Assembly (NCBI RefSeq): GCF_964063325.1
Contig: NZ_OZ061315.1
Location: 744,001 to 808,000 of the forward strand
DNA length: 64,000 bases
Reading direction: 5' to 3'
Origin: Hafnia alvei
GTDB taxonomy: Bacteria; Pseudomonadota; Gammaproteobacteria; Enterobacterales; Enterobacteriaceae
Positions 25,955 to 35,728 of this stretch are shown piece after piece. Under the pieces are notes generated by a model. The model was not told the origin of the DNA. It did no database searches and was given only the letters and a program-made list of their open reading frames with translations. Position 1 is the first letter of the stretch. Each line of letters starts with the position of its first letter. The position numbers and the translations under genes are program-made.

Positions 25955-27949
25955 ATGTCCTCTCGTAAAGAGCTTGCCAATGCGATCCGTGCACTCAGTA
26001 TGGACGCTGTGCAGAAAGCCAATTCTGGTCACCCAGGTGCCCCTATGGGTATGGCTGATATCGCGGAAGTCCTGTGGCGCGATTACATGAATCACAACCC
26101 GACCAATCCAAATTGGGCCGATCGTGACCGCTTTGTGCTTTCTAACGGCCATGGCTCTATGTTGATTTATAGCCTGTTGCACCTCACTGGCTATGACCTG
26201 CCAATCACCGAGCTGGAAAACTTCCGTCAGTTACATTCTAAAACTCCAGGTCACCCTGAATACGGTTATACCCCAGGCGTAGAAACCACCACTGGCCCAC
26301 TGGGTCAGGGCATCGCGAATGCGGTGGGTATGGCGATTGCTGAACGTACTTTGGCCGCGCAGTTCAACCGCCCAGGTCACGATATCGTCAATCACCACAC
26401 CTATGCATTCTTGGGCGATGGCTGCATGATGGAAGGCATCTCTCATGAAGTTTGCTCTTTAGCGGGTACCTTGAAGCTGGGCAAACTGACCGCGTTCTAT
26501 GATGACAACGGTATTTCTATCGATGGTCACGTTGAAGGCTGGTTCACCGATAATACCGCTGAGCGTTTTGAAGCTTACGGCTGGCACGTTATCCGTGGCG
26601 TAGATGGCCACAACAGCGACGCGATCAAAGCGGCTATCGAAGACGCACGTAAAGTGACCGACAAGCCATCTCTGCTGATGTGCAAAACTACCATCGGTTT
26701 CGGTTCACCGAACAAAGCAGGTTCCCACGAAGCTCACGGTGCGCCACTGGGTGCCGCTGAAATTGAAGCAACTCGTAAAGCGCTGGGCTGGAACTACGCT
26801 CCGTTTGAAATCCCTCAGGAAATCTATTCTCAGTGGGATGCTAAAGAAGCGGGCAAAGCCAAAGAAAGCGCCTGGGATAAGAAATTTGCTGCCTATCAGG
26901 CTGCATTCCCTGAACTGGCCGCTGAGTTCAAACGTCGCGTAAGCGGTGAGCTGCCAGCTAACTGGGCTGAAGAATCCAAGAAATTCATCGATCACCTGCA
27001 AGCCAACCCAGCGAAAATCGCAAGCCGCAAAGCGTCTCAAAACGCGCTGGAAGCTTTCGGTAAAGTGCTGCCTGAATTCCTAGGTGGTTCTGCTGACTTG
27101 GCACCAAGTAACCTGACCATGTGGTCTGGTTCTAAGCCGCTGAACGAAGATCTGGCCGGTAACTACATCCATTACGGTGTACGTGAATTCGGTATGTCAG
27201 CCATCATGAACGGTATTGCTCTGCACGGCGGTTTCCTGCCATACGGCGCGACCTTCCTGATGTTTATGGAGTATGCGCGCAACGCCGTTCGCATGGCTGC
27301 GCTGATGAAAATCCGTAATATCTTCGTTTATACCCATGACTCTATCGGTCTGGGTGAAGATGGCCCAACTCACCAGCCGGTTGAGCAGATGGCTAGCCTG
27401 CGTGTGACACCAAACATGAACACGTGGCGTCCATGTGACCAAGTTGAATCTGCGGTTGCATGGCAGTTCGCTATTCAGCGTAACGATGGCCCATCAGCGC
27501 TGATCTTCTCGCGTCAGAATCTGGCTCAGATGGATCGTACGGCAGAGCAGGTGGCTAACATCTCTCGCGGCGGTTACATCCTGAAAGATTGCGCTGGTCA
27601 GCCAGAGCTTATCTTCATTGCGACCGGTTCTGAGGTTGAGCTGGCTGTGAACGCTGCAGATCAGCTGACTGCAGAAGGTCGTAAAGTTCGCGTAGTTTCC
27701 ATGCCTGCAACTGAAGTCTTCGATAAGCAAGATGCTGCCTATCGTGAGTCCGTACTGCCAGCGGCAGTTAGCGCTCGCGTTGCTGTTGAAGCCGGTATCG
27801 CTGACTTCTGGTACAAGTATGTTGGCCTGAACGGTGCCGTGGTCGGTATGACTACCTTCGGCGAATCTGCGCCAGCTGAGCTGCTGTTCAAAGAGTTTGG
27901 CTTCACCGTAGACAACGTAGTGGCTAAAGCGAAAGCGTTGCTGAAATAA
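25955..27949 (+). CDS. tktA: transketolase
   Basis: Thiamine-diphosphate enzyme moving two-carbon ketol units in the non-oxidative pentose phosphate pathway. The 664 residues compare with 663 in E. coli TktA. Family motifs include GHPGAPMGMA, LSNGHGSMLIYSLLHL, the ThDP motif GDGCMMEG..DDNGISIDGH, and THDSIGLGEDGPTHQPVEQ in the pyrimidine-binding half. It starts 10 bases after a GGAG ribosome site and has a strong terminator. Confidence 0.97.
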   Translation: MSSRKELANAIRALSMDAVQKANSGHPGAPMGMADIAEVLWRDYMNHNPTNPNWADRDRFVLSNGHGSMLIYSLLHLTGYDLPITELENFRQLHSKTPGHPEYGYTPGVETTTGPLGQGIANAVGMAIAERTLAAQFNRPGHDIVNHHTYAFLGDGCMMEGISHEVCSLAGTLKLGKLTAFYDDNGISIDGHVEGWFTDNTAERFEAYGWHVIRGVDGHNSDAIKAAIEDARKVTDKPSLLMCKTTIGFGSPNKAGSHEAHGAPLGAAEIEATRKALGWNYAPFEIPQEIYSQWDAKEAGKAKESAWDKKFAAYQAAFPELAAEFKRRVSGELPANWAEESKKFIDHLQANPAKIASRKASQNALEAFGKVLPEFLGGSADLAPSNLTMWSGSKPLNEDLAGNYIHYGVREFGMSAIMNGIALHGGFLPYGATFLMFMEYARNAVRMAALMKIRNIFVYTHDSIGLGEDGPTHQPVEQMASLRVTPNMNTWRPCDQVESAVAWQFAIQRNDGPSALIFSRQNLAQMDRTAEQVANISRGGYILKDCAGQPELIFIATGSEVELAVNAADQLTAEGRKVRVVSMPATEVFDKQDAAYRESVLPAAVSARVAVEAGIADFWYKYVGLNGAVVGMTTFGESAPAELLFKEFGFTVDNVVAKAKALLK

Positions 27950-27971
27950 TTCGGTAGCTATCGCTGATAAA

Positions 27972-28004
27972 AACGGGATTGCCGCAGGGCAGTCCCGTTT
28001 TTTT
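27972..28004 (+). terminator. tktA terminator
   Basis: AACGGGA..GCC / GGC..TCCCGTT stem followed by seven T, about 23 bases after the tktA stop. Confidence 0.9.
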
Positions 28005-28132
28005 ATGCTTAGCGGCGCGCTTTAATACCCATAATTTGTGAACTATAGCACATTTTAAGCGAAAGAAAGCGAGGCATAACGCCCATTTTATTGCGGTTAT
28101 TTCTTTTATTGAGGCTTTGGTTTATTCTTGGC

Positions 28133-28144
28133 TGAAGCGTTTCA
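28133..28144 (+). promoter_or_regulatory. Cra (FruR)-like operator upstream of epd
   Basis: TGAAGCGTTTCA differs at one base from the Cra consensus TGAAACGTTTCA. It lies about 130 bases before the epd start. Cra control of the epd-pgk operon is known in E. coli. Confidence 0.65.
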
Positions 28145-28272
28145 GTTGATTGATGAAGCATCAATTATCAGGATTATGTGACAGCGGGATTTCCATCGTT
28201 TTCGATGCTGGATTACTCTATGCTCTCGCCTTAAAACTTTCGTTTTAAACTGCGTTTGGCGCAGGGAGTGAT

Positions 28273-29316
28273 ATGACTATTCGCATCGCAATAAACGGTT
28301 TTGGCCGTATCGGACGCAGCGTATTACGCGCGTTATACGAATCCGGCCGTAGAGTAGAAATGTCCGTGGTAGCGATAAATGAATTGGCAAATGCTGAAGG
28401 CATGGCTCATTTGTTGAAATACGACACCAGTCACGGGCGCTTTGCTTGGGATGTCCGCCAGGAGCGGGATACGATGTGGGTGGGCGATGACACAATTCGT
28501 CTGCTGCATGAGAAGCAGATTGCAGATTTACCGTGGCGTGAGCTGGGTGTGGATATCGTACTCGACTGTAGCGGTGTTTATGGCAGTCGAGCCGATGGCG
28601 AAGCCCATATTATGGCGGGAGCCAAAAAAGTTTTGTTCTCCCATCCAGGCAGCCACGATCTCGATGCGACCGTAGTCTACGGTGTGAACCAGCAGGAATT
28701 GCAGCCAGAACACCACATTGTGTCTAACGCATCCTGCACGACTAACTGCATTATCCCAGTCATTAAATTGCTCGATGATGCGTTTGGGATTGAATCCGGC
28801 ACGGTGACAACGATTCACTCATCAATGAACGATCAGCCGGTGATAGATGCGTATCATTCCGACCTGCGTCGGACACGCGCGGCCAGCCAGTCGATAATTC
28901 CCGTCGACACGAAATTGGCCGCTGGTATCACCCGCATTTTTCCTAAGTTCTGCGATCGCTTTGAAGCGATTTCAGTGCGAGTGCCGACGATTAACGTTAC
29001 GGCAATCGATTTGAGCGTTAGCGTGCAGGCCGCAGTAAAGGTGAGTGATGTCAACCACCTACTGCAAAAGGCAGCAAGCACCTCATTTCGTGGTATAGTT
29101 GACTATACAGAATTACCACTGGTTTCGACCGATTTTAATCACGACCCGCACAGTGCCATTGTTGATGGCACGCAGACGCGCGTCAGCGGTCAACACTTGA
29201 TAAAAACGTTGGTCTGGTGTGACAACGAATGGGGTTTTGCCAATCGTATGTTAGATACTACGCTGGCGATGTTCCAAGCGGTTTCCAGTACGGCACAGCC
29301 GCCTGTGCAGCTGTGA
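28273..29316 (+). CDS. epd: D-erythrose-4-phosphate dehydrogenase
   Basis: NAD-dependent GapA-like enzyme oxidising erythrose-4-phosphate to 4-phosphoerythronate, the first step of the DXP-dependent pyridoxal phosphate pathway. The 347 residues compare with 339 in E. coli; the extra is a Pro/Gln-rich C-terminal tail. The Rossmann motif INGFGRIGR is at the N terminus and the nucleophile Cys is in SNASCTTNC. Downstream pgk starts 40 bases later, the conserved epd-pgk-fbaA order. Confidence 0.95.
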   Translation: MTIRIAINGFGRIGRSVLRALYESGRRVEMSVVAINELANAEGMAHLLKYDTSHGRFAWDVRQERDTMWVGDDTIRLLHEKQIADLPWRELGVDIVLDCSGVYGSRADGEAHIMAGAKKVLFSHPGSHDLDATVVYGVNQQELQPEHHIVSNASCTTNCIIPVIKLLDDAFGIESGTVTTIHSSMNDQPVIDAYHSDLRRTRAASQSIIPVDTKLAAGITRIFPKFCDRFEAISVRVPTINVTAIDLSVSVQAAVKVSDVNHLLQKAASTSFRGIVDYTELPLVSTDFNHDPHSAIVDGTQTRVSGQHLIKTLVWCDNEWGFANRMLDTTLAMFQAVSSTAQPPVQL

Positions 29317-29356
29317 CGGTCAAGCAACTTTAAGAGAATCAACGAGAGGGTTCACC

Positions 29357-30520
29357 ATGTCTGTAATTAAGATGACCGATTTGGATTTGGCTGGTAAACG
29401 TGTCCTGATCCGTTCAGATCTGAACGTTCCAGTTAAAGAAGGCAAAGTGACTTCTGATGCGCGTATTCGTGCGTCGCTGCCAACTATCGAAGCTGCTCTG
29501 AAGCAGGGCGCTCGTGTAATGGTTACTTCCCATCTGGGTCGTCCTACCGAAGGCGAATACAACGAAGAGTACTCTCTGCTGCCGGTTGTTAACTATCTGA
29601 AAGACCACCTGAAGTCTCCAGTTCGTCTGGCTAAAGACTATCTGGACGGTGTTGACGTTGCAGAAGGTGAATTGGTTGTTCTGGAAAACGTTCGCTTCAA
29701 CAAAGGCGAAAAGAAAGACGACGAAACCCTGTCAAAAAAATACGCCGCGCTGTGTGACGTTTACGTCATGGACGCATTCGGTACTGCACACCGTGCACAG
29801 GCTTCAACCCACGGCGTAGGTAAATTTGCACCTATCGCATGTGCGGGTCCTCTGCTGTCTGCAGAGCTGGAAGCACTGGGCAAAGCGCTGGGTAACCCAG
29901 CACGCCCAATGGTTGCTATCGTTGGTGGTTCAAAAGTTTCTACCAAACTGACCGTTCTGGACTCTCTGTCTAAAATCGCGGATCAGCTGATTGTTGGTGG
30001 CGGTATCGCGAACACCTTCGTTGCTGCTCAAGGCCACAACGTAGGCAAATCACTGTACGAAGCCGATCTGGTTGATGAAGCGAAAAAACTGCTGACTACC
30101 TGTGATATCCCAGTACCTACCGACGTACGTGTTGCTACCGAGTTCTCTGAAACTGCGGCTGCAACGCTGAAATCAGTAAATGACATTAAAGATGACGAAC
30201 AGATTCTGGATCTGGGTGATGCTTCAGCACACCAGCTGGCTGAGATTCTGAAGAATGCGAAAACCATTCTGTGGAACGGCCCAGTCGGCGTGTTCGAGTT
30301 CCCTAACTTCCGTAAAGGTACCGAGATCGTTGCTCAAGCAATCGCTGATAGCGAAGCATTCTCTATCGCGGGCGGCGGTGATACTCTGGCAGCTATCGAT
30401 CTGTTCGGTATCGCAGACAAAATTTCCTACATCTCTACTGGCGGCGGCGCATTCTTAGAATTCGTTGAAGGCAAAAAATTGCCAGCGGTAGTGATGCTGG
30501 AAGAACGTGCTAAGCAGTAA
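29357..30520 (+). CDS. pgk: phosphoglycerate kinase
   Basis: Glycolytic enzyme transferring phosphate between 1,3-bisphosphoglycerate and ADP. The 387 residues equal E. coli Pgk. Substrate-site signatures RSDLNVPVK and SHLGRPTEG, the hinge GGSKVSTK, and the nucleotide-binding GGGDTLAAID near the C terminus are present. AGAGGG precedes the ATG. The hairpin at 30529-30551 follows. Confidence 0.97.
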   Translation: MSVIKMTDLDLAGKRVLIRSDLNVPVKEGKVTSDARIRASLPTIEAALKQGARVMVTSHLGRPTEGEYNEEYSLLPVVNYLKDHLKSPVRLAKDYLDGVDVAEGELVVLENVRFNKGEKKDDETLSKKYAALCDVYVMDAFGTAHRAQASTHGVGKFAPIACAGPLLSAELEALGKALGNPARPMVAIVGGSKVSTKLTVLDSLSKIADQLIVGGGIANTFVAAQGHNVGKSLYEADLVDEAKKLLTTCDIPVPTDVRVATEFSETAAATLKSVNDIKDDEQILDLGDASAHQLAEILKNAKTILWNGPVGVFEFPNFRKGTEIVAQAIADSEAFSIAGGGDTLAAIDLFGIADKISYISTGGGAFLEFVEGKKLPAVVMLEERAKQ

Positions 30521-30528
30521 TGAACCGT

Positions 30529-30551
30529 AACGGGAGGCCGAGCCTCCCGTT
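30529..30551 (+). terminator. pgk-fbaA intergenic hairpin
   Basis: Perfect 10-bp stem AACGGGAGGC/GCCTCCCGTT with a CGA loop, 8 bases after the pgk stop. It is followed by GTTCT rather than a full T run, so partial termination or mRNA processing is likely. Confidence 0.6.
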
Positions 30552-30656
30552 GTTCTATCTATTTGGATACACGATGCTCCATTGTGATAAGCGTGTAGCA
30601 AGTAGCTGAAAACGATTTATTTTTTACTTACGGCCCACGAAACAGGACGACGTAAC

Positions 30657-31736
30657 ATGTCTAAAATTTTTGATTTTGTTAAACCGGGTGTCATCACTGG
30701 TGATGATGTTCAGAAAGTTTTCCAGATCGCTAAAGAAAACAATTTCGCATTGCCTGCAGTTAACTGTGTTGGTACAGACTCAATCAATGCGGTAATGGAA
30801 GCTGCTTCTAAAGTACGTGCTCCGGTTATCGTTCAGTTCTCAAACGGCGGTGCTGCATTTATCGCTGGTAAAGGCGTGAAAACCGACGTTCCTCAGGGTG
30901 CTGCAATCCTGGGTGCAATCTCTGGTGCGCATCACGTACACCAGATGGCTGAACACTACGGTGTTCCAGTGATCCTGCATACTGACCATTGCGCTAAGAA
31001 ACTGCTGCCATGGTTAGACGGCCTGTTGGACGCTGGCGAAAAACATTTCGCTGCTACTGGCAAACCACTGTTCTCTTCTCACATGATCGACCTGTCTGAA
31101 GAGTCTCTGGAAGAAAACATCGAGATCTGCTCCAAATATCTGACCCGTATGTCTAAATTAGGCATGACGCTGGAAATCGAACTGGGCTGCACCGGTGGCG
31201 AAGAAGATGGCGTTGATAACAGCCATATGGATAGCTCTGCGCTGTACACTCAGCCAGAAGACGTTGATTACGCGTACACTAAACTGAACGCAATCAGCCC
31301 ACGTTTCACTATCGCTGCCTCTTTCGGTAACGTACACGGCGTATACAAGCCAGGTAACGTACAGCTGACGCCAAAAATCCTGCATAACTCTCAGGAATAC
31401 GTTTCTAAGAAACACAACCTGCCACACAACAGCCTGAACTTCGTATTCCACGGTGGTTCTGGTTCTACTGCTGCAGAAATCAAAGAAGCGGTCAGCTACG
31501 GCGTAGTTAAAATGAATATCGATACCGATACCCAGTGGGCAACGTGGGAAGGTATTCTGAACTACTACAAGAAAAACGAAGGCTATCTGCAGGGCCAGCT
31601 GGGTAACCCAGAAGGCGCAGACAAACCTAACAAGAAATACTACGATCCACGCGTTTGGTTGCGTGCCGCTCAGACTAGCATGATTGCTCGTCTGGAACTG
31701 GCATTTGACGAACTGAACTGCAAAGACGTTCTGTAA
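30657..31736 (+). CDS. fbaA: fructose-bisphosphate aldolase, class II
   Basis: Zinc-dependent glycolytic aldolase, 359 residues as in E. coli. The metal-binding HTDHCAKK motif, the catalytic DLSEESLEEN loop region, GNVHGVYKPG, FHGGSGST and KMNIDTDTQW are all visible. Preceded by a GACGACGTAAC leader and placed after pgk in the conserved order. Two hairpins follow it, the second a strong terminator. Confidence 0.97.
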   Translation: MSKIFDFVKPGVITGDDVQKVFQIAKENNFALPAVNCVGTDSINAVMEAASKVRAPVIVQFSNGGAAFIAGKGVKTDVPQGAAILGAISGAHHVHQMAEHYGVPVILHTDHCAKKLLPWLDGLLDAGEKHFAATGKPLFSSHMIDLSEESLEENIEICSKYLTRMSKLGMTLEIELGCTGGEEDGVDNSHMDSSALYTQPEDVDYAYTKLNAISPRFTIAASFGNVHGVYKPGNVQLTPKILHNSQEYVSKKHNLPHNSLNFVFHGGSGSTAAEIKEAVSYGVVKMNIDTDTQWATWEGILNYYKKNEGYLQGQLGNPEGADKPNKKYYDPRVWLRAAQTSMIARLELAFDELNCKDVL

Positions 31737-31746
31737 TGCTTGTTGC

Positions 31747-31818
31747 ATCACGCTAATTTGCTTAGCGTGATAGACGAAATTAAAACACCCTAGCGTTCTC
31801 GTTAGGGTGTTTTTTTTG
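31747..31818 (+). terminator. double hairpin terminator after fbaA
   Basis: First hairpin ATCACGCTAA/TTAGCGTGAT at 31747-31771, a perfect 10-bp stem. Second hairpin AACACCCTA/TAGGGTGTT at about 31784-31811, followed by a long T run. The second is the intrinsic terminator. Confidence 0.85.
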
Positions 31819-32000
31819 TATTTTTATTATGGCTAAAATATTCGTAATGGTTGGTTCGACTAATCCCAATTATTGTTATTTAAGCTTTGATTAGTTGGCG
31901 TATAGCGCATTGTCCGTTAACCTTACACAAACATGCCGTACAAAACGGCATAAATTGAGCATGTTGCGCTACTTTTGATTTGTTAAAGGAAGGATGGTTT

Positions 32001-32867
32001 ATGAAAGACCTGAACGTTGCCGATGGAATTAATAGTGCTGGAAACTGGTTAGTGAAAAATCAGGACTTACTAATTCAGTATGCAGTGAATATTGTTGCTG
32101 CGATTGTTATCTTCATTGTCGGTTCGATTATTGCCAAAATTGTTTCTGGTGCAATTACCCGTCTAATGAAGGCGCGCGGCGTTGATCTCACAGTCGCTCA
32201 TTTCCTTTCAGCATTAGTTCGCTACGGCATTATGGCGTTCACCATTATCGCGGCATTAGGTCGTATTGGTGTGCAAACAGCCTCCGTTATTGCGGTGATT
32301 GGTGCCGCAGGCTTAGCCGTTGGTCTGGCATTGCAAGGTTCACTCTCTAACTTTGCTGCAGGCGTATTGTTAGTTCTATTCCGTCCGTTCCGCACGGGAG
32401 AGTTTGTTGATCTTGGCGGTGTTTCCGGTACGGTGAAAGATGTTCAGATTTTCTCTACAACCATGCTAACTTCGGATAATAAAACTATCGTGGTACCCAA
32501 CGGGAAAATCATTGCTGGCAATATTATTAACTATTCCCGTGAGCCAAATCGCCGCGTAGATATTACCGTTGGTGTGGCCTACGATGCGGATATCGATCTG
32601 GTCAAAAAAGTATTAGGCGATATTGTTGCTGCTGATAAACGTATTATGCAAGACCAAGGTGTGACCATTCGACTGAATGAAATGGCGGCTTCATCGCTGA
32701 ATTTTGTGGTGAGAGTCTGGACGACGAATGCTAATTACTGGCCGGTCTATTTTGATCTGATGGAAAACTTCAAACGTGGTCTGGATGCCAATAATATTGG
32801 AATTCCATTCCCGCAAATGGATGTTCATCTGTATCAAACCGCTGTGCGCAAGGCTGAACAGGAATAA
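32001..32867 (+). CDS. mscS: small-conductance mechanosensitive channel
   Basis: Inner-membrane heptameric channel that opens under membrane tension to release solutes on osmotic downshock. ATG 32001 after AAGGAAGG gives 288 residues (E. coli 286); an upstream in-frame start at 31980 overlaps the ribosome site. Three N-terminal helices are visible; the Gly/Ala-rich pore helix GAAGLAVGLALQGSLSNF precedes FRPFRTGEFVDL and the cytosolic beta domain. Confidence 0.95.
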   Translation: MKDLNVADGINSAGNWLVKNQDLLIQYAVNIVAAIVIFIVGSIIAKIVSGAITRLMKARGVDLTVAHFLSALVRYGIMAFTIIAALGRIGVQTASVIAVIGAAGLAVGLALQGSLSNFAAGVLLVLFRPFRTGEFVDLGGVSGTVKDVQIFSTTMLTSDNKTIVVPNGKIIAGNIINYSREPNRRVDITVGVAYDADIDLVKKVLGDIVAADKRIMQDQGVTIRLNEMAASSLNFVVRVWTTNANYWPVYFDLMENFKRGLDANNIGIPFPQMDVHLYQTAVRKAEQE

Positions 32868-32876
32868 TCCTTAGCG

Positions 32877-32926
32877 AGTGCCCCTTCCATAACCGTCCTT
32901 TAGCAAAGGAAGCGTTGGGAGGGGGA
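32877..32926. repeat. GC-rich palindromic repeat, short copy
   Basis: An inverted-repeat segment in the mscS-argO gap. Its minus strand begins GGTCCCCCTCCCAACGC and includes CCTTTGC, similar to the larger repeat at 58840-58946. Probably one member of a dispersed non-coding family; the match is partial. Confidence 0.4.
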
Positions 32927-33069
32927 CCGCGTTATATTTCCCCTCTATTAGCCGCTCTAATCCCCGATAAGAATCATCCATTTCCTCTTCTTAACATCTC
33001 GGCGTAATATCGCTGCCATTCCGGCCCATCTTCTCTTTGGGGCGCAGCTATATTTTCGAGGAACTACCC

Positions 33070-33687
33070 ATGCTTTCTGTTTTTTTACAGGGCTTTGCCC
33101 TGAGCGCAGCCATGATTTTGCCACTGGGCCCACAAAACACATTTGTTTTAAGCCAGGGGATCCGTCGGCAGTATCATCTGATGATTGCTTGTCTATGCGC
33201 GCTCAGCGATATCGTTTTAATCTGCGGCGGTATTTTTGGTGGTAGCGCGCTATTGAGTCAGTCACCCTTGTTGTTGATGCTAGTGACTTGGGGCGGAGTG
33301 GCATTTTTGCTGTGGTATGGCTGGGGCGCTTTTCGTGCGGCAATGGCGAAAGAGGGGATTCAAACGGGGGCTGACGTGGCGCAGCAAAGCCGCTGGCGGA
33401 TTGTTGTGACCATGCTGGCCGTGACATGGCTTAACCCGCATGTCTATTTAGATACGTTCGTCGTCTTAGGCAGCCTAGGTGGACAGCTCTCAGTGGACGC
33501 CCGCAGTTGGTTTGCTTTTGGTGCCGTCAGCGCTTCTGCGATTTGGTTCTTTTCATTGGCATTGCTCGCTGCGTGGTTAGCACCGTGGTTAAGTACGCCC
33601 AAAGCTCAACGGGTGATTAATCTTCTGGTTGCCTGTGTGATGTGGGTTATTGCCCTGCAGTTGGCAAGAAATGGGCTACATTTGTAA
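33070..33687 (+). CDS. argO: arginine exporter, LysE family
   Basis: Inner-membrane exporter of arginine and canavanine. From ATG 33070 it is 205 residues (E. coli 211) with about six hydrophobic segments. The family N terminus FALSAAMILPLGPQNTFVLSQG and the WLNPHVYLDTFVVLGS signature are present. The start at 33070 after GAGG is preferred over 33037. The activator ArgP is encoded two genes downstream, as in E. coli. Confidence 0.94.
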   Translation: MLSVFLQGFALSAAMILPLGPQNTFVLSQGIRRQYHLMIACLCALSDIVLICGGIFGGSALLSQSPLLLMLVTWGGVAFLLWYGWGAFRAAMAKEGIQTGADVAQQSRWRIVVTMLAVTWLNPHVYLDTFVVLGSLGGQLSVDARSWFAFGAVSASAIWFFSLALLAAWLAPWLSTPKAQRVINLLVACVMWVIALQLARNGLHL

Positions 33688-33832
33688 GGTGTAGTTGGCG
33701 GTTGATGGATAAAATTCTGGATTGTTCCTAATGCGTTAGCGCTTTTTTTAGTTCAGGATGTTGTCCATCTTTCAGCGCCATATACCGGCAGTTGAAACCA
33801 CTAAACATCGAGTATGTCTACAAGGAGACACC

Positions 33833-34552
33833 ATGAAGCTAAAAGCCTTAGCGATGGTTGCAGCGATGGGATTAAGCGCGTTACCCGCGCTGTCTCAGGC
33901 GGCTGAAATGCCAGAAGGACCACATCTAGTGACCTCTGGAACATCAAGCGTAGACGCAACTCCTGATATTGCGACGCTGACTTTCCAAGTTACCGCTTCT
34001 GCAAAAGATGCGGCGAGCGCCAAGACGCAGGTTGATCAGCGTGTAGCTAAATATTTTGATTTTCTGAATACCAACGGTATTGAGAAAAAAGACATCAGTG
34101 CGGCTAACTTAAGCACTCAGCCAGAGTACGATTACCTGAAAGACGGCAAAAGCGAGCTGAAAGGCTATCGTGCGGATCGCCGCGTGCAAGTCACTCTGCG
34201 CCAGTTGGATAAACTGAATGGTTTGTTGGATGGTGCATTGAAAGCGAATCTCAACGAAATTCGCTCCGTTGAGTTAGGCGTTGCTAAGCCAGAAGCTTAT
34301 CGCGAACAGGCACGTCAGGAAGCGATCAAAAATGCAGTGAGTCAGGCCCAGTCTCTGGCAAAAGGTTTTGGCGTAGTGCTTGGACCGGTGTACAGCATTC
34401 GTTATCACGTATCTAACTACCAGCCAGCCCCAGTAAGCCGTATGTATATGGCGGCTGATGCAATGCAAAAGACCTCTGCTGCGCAGACCTATGAACAGCA
34501 AACTATCCAGTTTGACGATCAGGTTGATGTGGTCTTCAGCCTGAATAAATAA
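33833..34552 (+). CDS. yggE: SIMPL-domain periplasmic protein YggE
   Basis: A 239-residue exported protein of the SIMPL (DUF541) family, linked in E. coli to oxidative-stress tolerance; its biochemical role is unknown. The signal peptide MKLKALAMVAAMGLSALPA ends near SQA-AE. ATG 33833 follows AAGGAG and replaces a longer in-frame start at 33758. The domain starts with VTSGTSSVDATPDIATL. It lies between argO and argP, as in E. coli. Confidence 0.92.
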   Translation: MKLKALAMVAAMGLSALPALSQAAEMPEGPHLVTSGTSSVDATPDIATLTFQVTASAKDAASAKTQVDQRVAKYFDFLNTNGIEKKDISAANLSTQPEYDYLKDGKSELKGYRADRRVQVTLRQLDKLNGLLDGALKANLNEIRSVELGVAKPEAYREQARQEAIKNAVSQAQSLAKGFGVVLGPVYSIRYHVSNYQPAPVSRMYMAADAMQKTSAAQTYEQQTIQFDDQVDVVFSLNK

Positions 34553-34568
34553 CGGCTGCTGATAGCGC

Positions 34569-34599
34569 AAAAAAGCACACCTCGTGGTGTGCTTTTTTT
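34569..34599. terminator. bidirectional terminator yggE / argP
   Basis: AAAAAAGCACACC/GGTGTGCTTTTTT with a TCGT loop, in the tail-to-tail gap. Confidence 0.9.
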
Positions 34600-34627
34600 A
34601 TGGTTTTTTATAGCAACCACGGGTCGC

Positions 34628-35521
34628 TTAATCTTGGCGCAGTACGTTGTGCCCGTGAGAAAGCAGCGCGTCGGTGACTCGGCGCATCATGCGGCTTTCT
34701 GGTGCAAAGCGGTGCCAGTAAAGCATACGGCGCTGAACCATACCGGGAGTTAAGTTTATCAGCGAGCCTTCTTTCAGCTCTTTTTCGATCTGAAGATGCG
34801 GGATCATACAGCAGGTGGTTCCCTGCAATGCTAGCTGTACAAAGGCTTCAGAGGAGTTGACGATGTGACACGGTACGCTGCCCGGCGGCAGATCAAAGTT
34901 CTGCTGCAGGAACGCCTGATGCATGTCGTCTAAGTGGTCAAAGGCGACGGCTGGAGCTTTCAGCAGGGAAGAACGGTTCACGCCATTTGGGAAGTAACGT
35001 GCAGCAAAAGTCGGTGACGCCACAAACAGGTAATCAAGCGCACCAAGGCGGTCGACTAAACAGCTAGGTAGTGGCTGTGGCTGGATACTCACCGCGCCGA
35101 CCACTTCACCACGACGGAGCCGTTCCTGAGTTCGCGTTTCGTCTTCAACCTGAAGGTTCAAGCGCAGCGGTGAATCCGCCAGCACCGGTTTTAAGGCAGG
35201 CAGCAGCCAAGTTGCCAAACTATCGGCGTTGACGGCGAGAGAGAGCAGTAGCGGGCCATCGGTGCTGCTATCGTTGCCTAGCCACTCCTCTTCAAGTAGC
35301 TCAACCTGATGCAACAAAGCCAGCAAACGCTGTCCCTGTTCCGTTGGGCGAGGAGGGACGGTACGAACCAGCAGGGGCTGACCGAACAGGTTTTCTAACT
35401 GCTTGATTCGCTGTGAAACCGCTGACTGAGTTATACAGAGTTTTTGTGCCGCACGCTCAAAGCCACGTTCGCGTATTACCGCATCCAGTGCTTGCAAAGT
35501 CCGGTAGTCCGGGCGTTTCAT
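34628..35521 (-). CDS. argP: LysR-family regulator ArgP
   Basis: A 297-residue LysR-type regulator that senses arginine and lysine and controls argO, dapB and other genes in E. coli. The N-terminal winged helix has RTLQALDAVIRERGFERAAQ and CITQSAVSQRIKQLENLFG; the C-terminal part is the effector-binding domain. Transcribed away from rpiA, the conserved position. Confidence 0.95.
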   Translation of the reverse strand: MKRPDYRTLQALDAVIRERGFERAAQKLCITQSAVSQRIKQLENLFGQPLLVRTVPPRPTEQGQRLLALLHQVELLEEEWLGNDSSTDGPLLLSLAVNADSLATWLLPALKPVLADSPLRLNLQVEDETRTQERLRRGEVVGAVSIQPQPLPSCLVDRLGALDYLFVASPTFAARYFPNGVNRSSLLKAPAVAFDHLDDMHQAFLQQNFDLPPGSVPCHIVNSSEAFVQLALQGTTCCMIPHLQIEKELKEGSLINLTPGMVQRRMLYWHRFAPESRMMRRVTDALLSHGHNVLRQD

Positions 35522-35728
35522 GTTGTTCTTCGTCCCCTGCTCTTATGATTTTTATATCTTAATAACTGCAATATGCCACATTTTTTCCCCTTCAAGAGGA
35601 GAAAATGCACTCTTATCATGGAAAAGGTGATCGCTTAGGGCGAAAAAGCCGCCTTCTGACACGCCATTTACAGGCAGTTACTCTATAATACGCACACGTT
35701 TTCGTAGCATAGTCCATAGGATTCGGTA